A stretch of DNA of 41,025 nt from a virus. Below the pieces are notes generated by a model that saw only the letters and a list, made by a program, of their open reading frames with translations, ran no database searches and was not told the DNA's origin. The stretch lies in IMG/VR virus record IMGVR_UViG_3300045303_000058, positions 1-41,025 of that record; one strand, written 5' to 3'. The position numbers were made by a program, and so were the translations under genes. Every line of letters starts with the position of its first letter. Within the stretch, counting starts at the first letter, position 1. This document shows positions 39,264 through 41,025 of the stretch, piece by piece.

Positions 39264-39839
39264 TCAACGGCGCTTGAGCTCAACCGCTAGGTCGGGGATC
39301 ACATTCCAGTAGTGCGCGCGCGCGTATGCTTGGTGCTCCGGGGTCCGGGTGCTGATGTCGTCGGCGATCCCGGTCCCGGAGATCACGACCACCTCGAAGT
39401 CTGCTTCGGTGTAGTGGCCGAGCCCGTTCAGCTCGCGCCACGGCTTGTCGAGGTAGTACCACGACATCTCGTGGATGAACCGGACGTGGGTCGGGTCCCA
39501 AAAAGCCCGCGCCGACATGACGTAGGGGTGCACGACGTGGATCAGCGCGCCCTTCTTGGCGATCCGGTGGACTTCCTCCCAGAACAGGAACCAGCCGTCT
39601 CGCACGCCCCACTCGGGCCGATAGTGGGGTATATGCTCGGCGAAGTGCGATACCGATATCTCCTGCACCGACCCCGTCTTGATGGGCCACGGGAACCGGA
39701 ACAGGTCCCAGACGATGTCGCTGTCGGGTTCCAGGTCGATGCCGACGTAGCCGTCGCGCTTGTTCCGACCGGCGGCGATATCCAGCCGCTTCGGTGCCCA
39801 GATCTTGGGTTCGTCGTCCACCGCGTGTAGCGCGCTCAT
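39264..39839 (-). CDS. SAM-dependent methyltransferase-like protein (191 aa)
   Basis: RLDIAAGRNKRDGYVGIDLEP (motif I region), then DIVWDLFRFPWP and SVSHFAEHIPH are typical of predicted methyltransferases that act on sugars or small molecules. The C-terminal half is Trp/Tyr-rich. ATG 39839 overlaps the HNH stop (ATGA), with AAGAGGGCAGG just upstream. It lies between fibre and protease genes. Confidence 0.75.
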   Translation of the reverse strand: MSALHAVDDEPKIWAPKRLDIAAGRNKRDGYVGIDLEPDSDIVWDLFRFPWPIKTGSVQEISVSHFAEHIPHYRPEWGVRDGWFLFWEEVHRIAKKGALIHVVHPYVMSARAFWDPTHVRFIHEMSWYYLDKPWRELNGLGHYTEADFEVVVISGTGIADDISTRTPEHQAYARAHYWNVIPDLAVELKRR

Positions 39840-40291
39840 CCTGCCCTCTTGCGTTCGTAGAACCGTTGCTGACTCGCCTTGGCACAGATCCGACAGACAC
39901 GCCCGCCCGACTTCGGGAGGATGTAAAGGTTCGACCCCGAGTAGGGGTGGCCCTGGGGACAATGCGTCTTGGCCCGCTGGAGTGCGGCGACCGCTTGGTA
40001 GCCCGCTCGGTAGTCGCCCCGCAGGATGTTCTCGCGGTGAGTGACGGCCTCAAGATGGTCGGGATTGACGCAGGCATGGTTCCGGCAGAGATGGTCGAGT
40101 TCCAGCCCGTCCGGAATCGGCCCACGCATCAGTTCGTAGCCCACGCGGTGAGCCAAGGCCGAGGTCCGCTTGCTGTTCAGGACGAACCGCCCATAGCCGC
40201 CCTTGTCGATCGCGCCAGTCCAGAGCCAGCAGTCGTCCTCATACCGCACGAACCGCATGAACCGCTGGCTGGTGGGCTCGCCCCTTACCAC
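39836..40291 (-). CDS. HNH endonuclease with zinc-type C-terminus (151 aa)
   Basis: Motifs CWLWTGAIDKGGYGRFVL, LAHRVGYELM, LDHLCRNHACVNPDHLEAV mark a stand-alone phage HNH nuclease; HCPQGHPY and CRIC add a C-terminal zinc module. GTG 40291 is proposed as start because it overlaps the glycosyltransferase stop; ATG 40257 would also leave the domain intact. It sits between two sugar-modifying genes and is probably mobile. Confidence 0.8.
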   Translation of the reverse strand: MVRGEPTSQRFMRFVRYEDDCWLWTGAIDKGGYGRFVLNSKRTSALAHRVGYELMRGPIPDGLELDHLCRNHACVNPDHLEAVTHRENILRGDYRAGYQAVAALQRAKTHCPQGHPYSGSNLYILPKSGGRVCRICAKASQQRFYERKRAG

Positions 40292-41019
40292 ACCTGGCCC
40301 TCTGGCCCGAACGAACCGTTGTAGTCCAAGTGCCCAACCTTTACGCGCGTGTCGCACGCGACTTTGTAGCCCGCCTTGGCTAGCTTCTCAAAAAGAAATA
40401 GGTCCTGAGTATAGCCCCGCGAGCCTCGGTCGGGATGGTAGTCCTGCACGGTCTGGAACCACGGGCGCTCGATGGCGGGGTCGCGAAAGACCTTCATGTC
40501 GAACAGGGTGAACCCCATTCCCAGTCCGCGACACTCTTGGACCGTCTCCACGCGGGGAATCTGGGGGATGAAGTTCAGCATGCCCTTGGGATCCCCATAG
40601 ATCATCGGTTGGCCTCCAGGACCCTTACACCAGTAGAGTCCGCCCACGACCGCGTACTTATCCATCGACTCATACAGCTTCAGCAGCCCGTCCGGCGGGG
40701 GAAGGTTGTCCTCCTCGAGGGTGAGGATGTACTTCCACTTGGACAGGTCGGGGTGGGCCAGGATCGTCTCGATGGCCTTGGTGTAGGCGTCACCCACCTC
40801 CATGCCCGCCACGAACAGCCGGACCACCTTCTGGTTCATCGGCGTCATCAGGCCCAGCCAGTTCTCGACCGCACGGGCCGGGATCATGCCCCGGGTCGGG
40901 ACGATGATGATGGTCGAGATGTCGCGGTACGCCTTGCCCGCCCGCAGCCGCGCCCGGGCGTCCTTGGCGTGGTCGTTGTGGAAGCCGACGTCGCCGCCGA
41001 TGAAGATCGCTGGTTCCAT
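40285..41019 (-). CDS. Glycosyltransferase, GT-A / GT2-like (244 aa)
   Basis: The N-terminal core (ISTIIIVPTRGMIPARAVENW) and ILTLEEDNLPPPDGLLKLYE near 100 give the nucleotide-binding fold with an acidic EED in the DxD position. RGLGMGFTLFDMKVF and TQDLFLFEKLAKAGY complete the GT-A pattern. When the circle is closed it begins 10 bases after the large collagen-like fibre gene, which makes that fibre a natural acceptor candidate (inference). Confidence 0.8.
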   Translation of the reverse strand: MEPAIFIGGDVGFHNDHAKDARARLRAGKAYRDISTIIIVPTRGMIPARAVENWLGLMTPMNQKVVRLFVAGMEVGDAYTKAIETILAHPDLSKWKYILTLEEDNLPPPDGLLKLYESMDKYAVVGGLYWCKGPGGQPMIYGDPKGMLNFIPQIPRVETVQECRGLGMGFTLFDMKVFRDPAIERPWFQTVQDYHPDRGSRGYTQDLFLFEKLAKAGYKVACDTRVKVGHLDYNGSFGPEGQVW

Positions 41020-41025
41020 GCCTGC
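40813..41025. repeat. Right copy of terminal direct repeat (contig overlap)
   Basis: Matches positions 1-213 with six mismatches confined to 40939-40954. It carries the start of the glycosyltransferase gene. See the left copy for interpretation. Confidence 0.85.

Overview
This window is a complete or nearly complete genome of a tailed double-stranded DNA phage of siphovirus type, written as the reverse complement of its coding strand. Every gene I can support lies on the minus strand. Genes are packed with ATGA, GTGA or TGATG stop/start overlaps, and base composition is GC-rich throughout. The first 213 bases recur as the last 213 bases with 6 mismatches, all within 16 bases. The molecule is therefore best read as a circle, or a circularly permuted genome, of about 40.81 kb cut inside a glycosyltransferase gene. 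The variable bases suggest assembly from a mixed population. The host is not identifiable. High GC, a probable leaderless early promoter and a secreted crystallin/I36-like protein fit an actinobacterium or another high-GC bacterium, but this is inference.

In transcription order (descending coordinates), the late region runs as follows: small terminase, large terminase, a portal fused to a MuF-like domain, three fibre genes (two collagen-like, one resembling head-fibre proteins), a glycosyltransferase, an HNH nuclease, a methyltransferase, prohead protease and HK97-fold major capsid protein. A small lysine-rich protein and a cluster of RNA hairpins follow. Next comes a block of about 7 kb (29496-36481) with four glycosyltransferases, three SAM-dependent methyltransferases, a hexapeptide acetyltransferase and an HNH nuclease. 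After it come the head-tail adaptor, gp10-like protein, tail terminator, major tail protein, tail chaperones joined by a -1 frameshift at CCCTTTG, tape measure, hub protein and a C1q-like terminal protein.

The early region begins at a TTGACA/TAGTAT promoter (21808-21835) and runs down to the terminase. It encodes an excisionase-like HTH protein, HNH-type proteins, a recombination/ssDNA-annealing-like protein, a winged-helix protein, a beta-class DNA methyltransferase, a replisome organiser with two sets of short repeats resembling the lambda-type origin inside its gene, an RlpA-like double-psi barrel protein, a Dam-type methylase, many small zinc-knuckle or one-helix membrane proteins, an HTH protein, a second RlpA-like protein fused to a membrane segment and coiled coil, a secreted crystallin/I36-like protein, a putative cysteine peptidase (possible endolysin), a LuxR-type HTH protein and a holin-like protein.

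The most unusual content is the glycan-modification block embedded in the head operon next to collagen-like head-fibre genes. Two leaders carry a perfect inverted copy of the downstream ribosome-binding site, which may tune translation. I see no integrase, tRNA, CRISPR array or insertion sequence. No stretch over 300 bases lacks a gene; the longest gap is about 130 bases and holds the hairpins.
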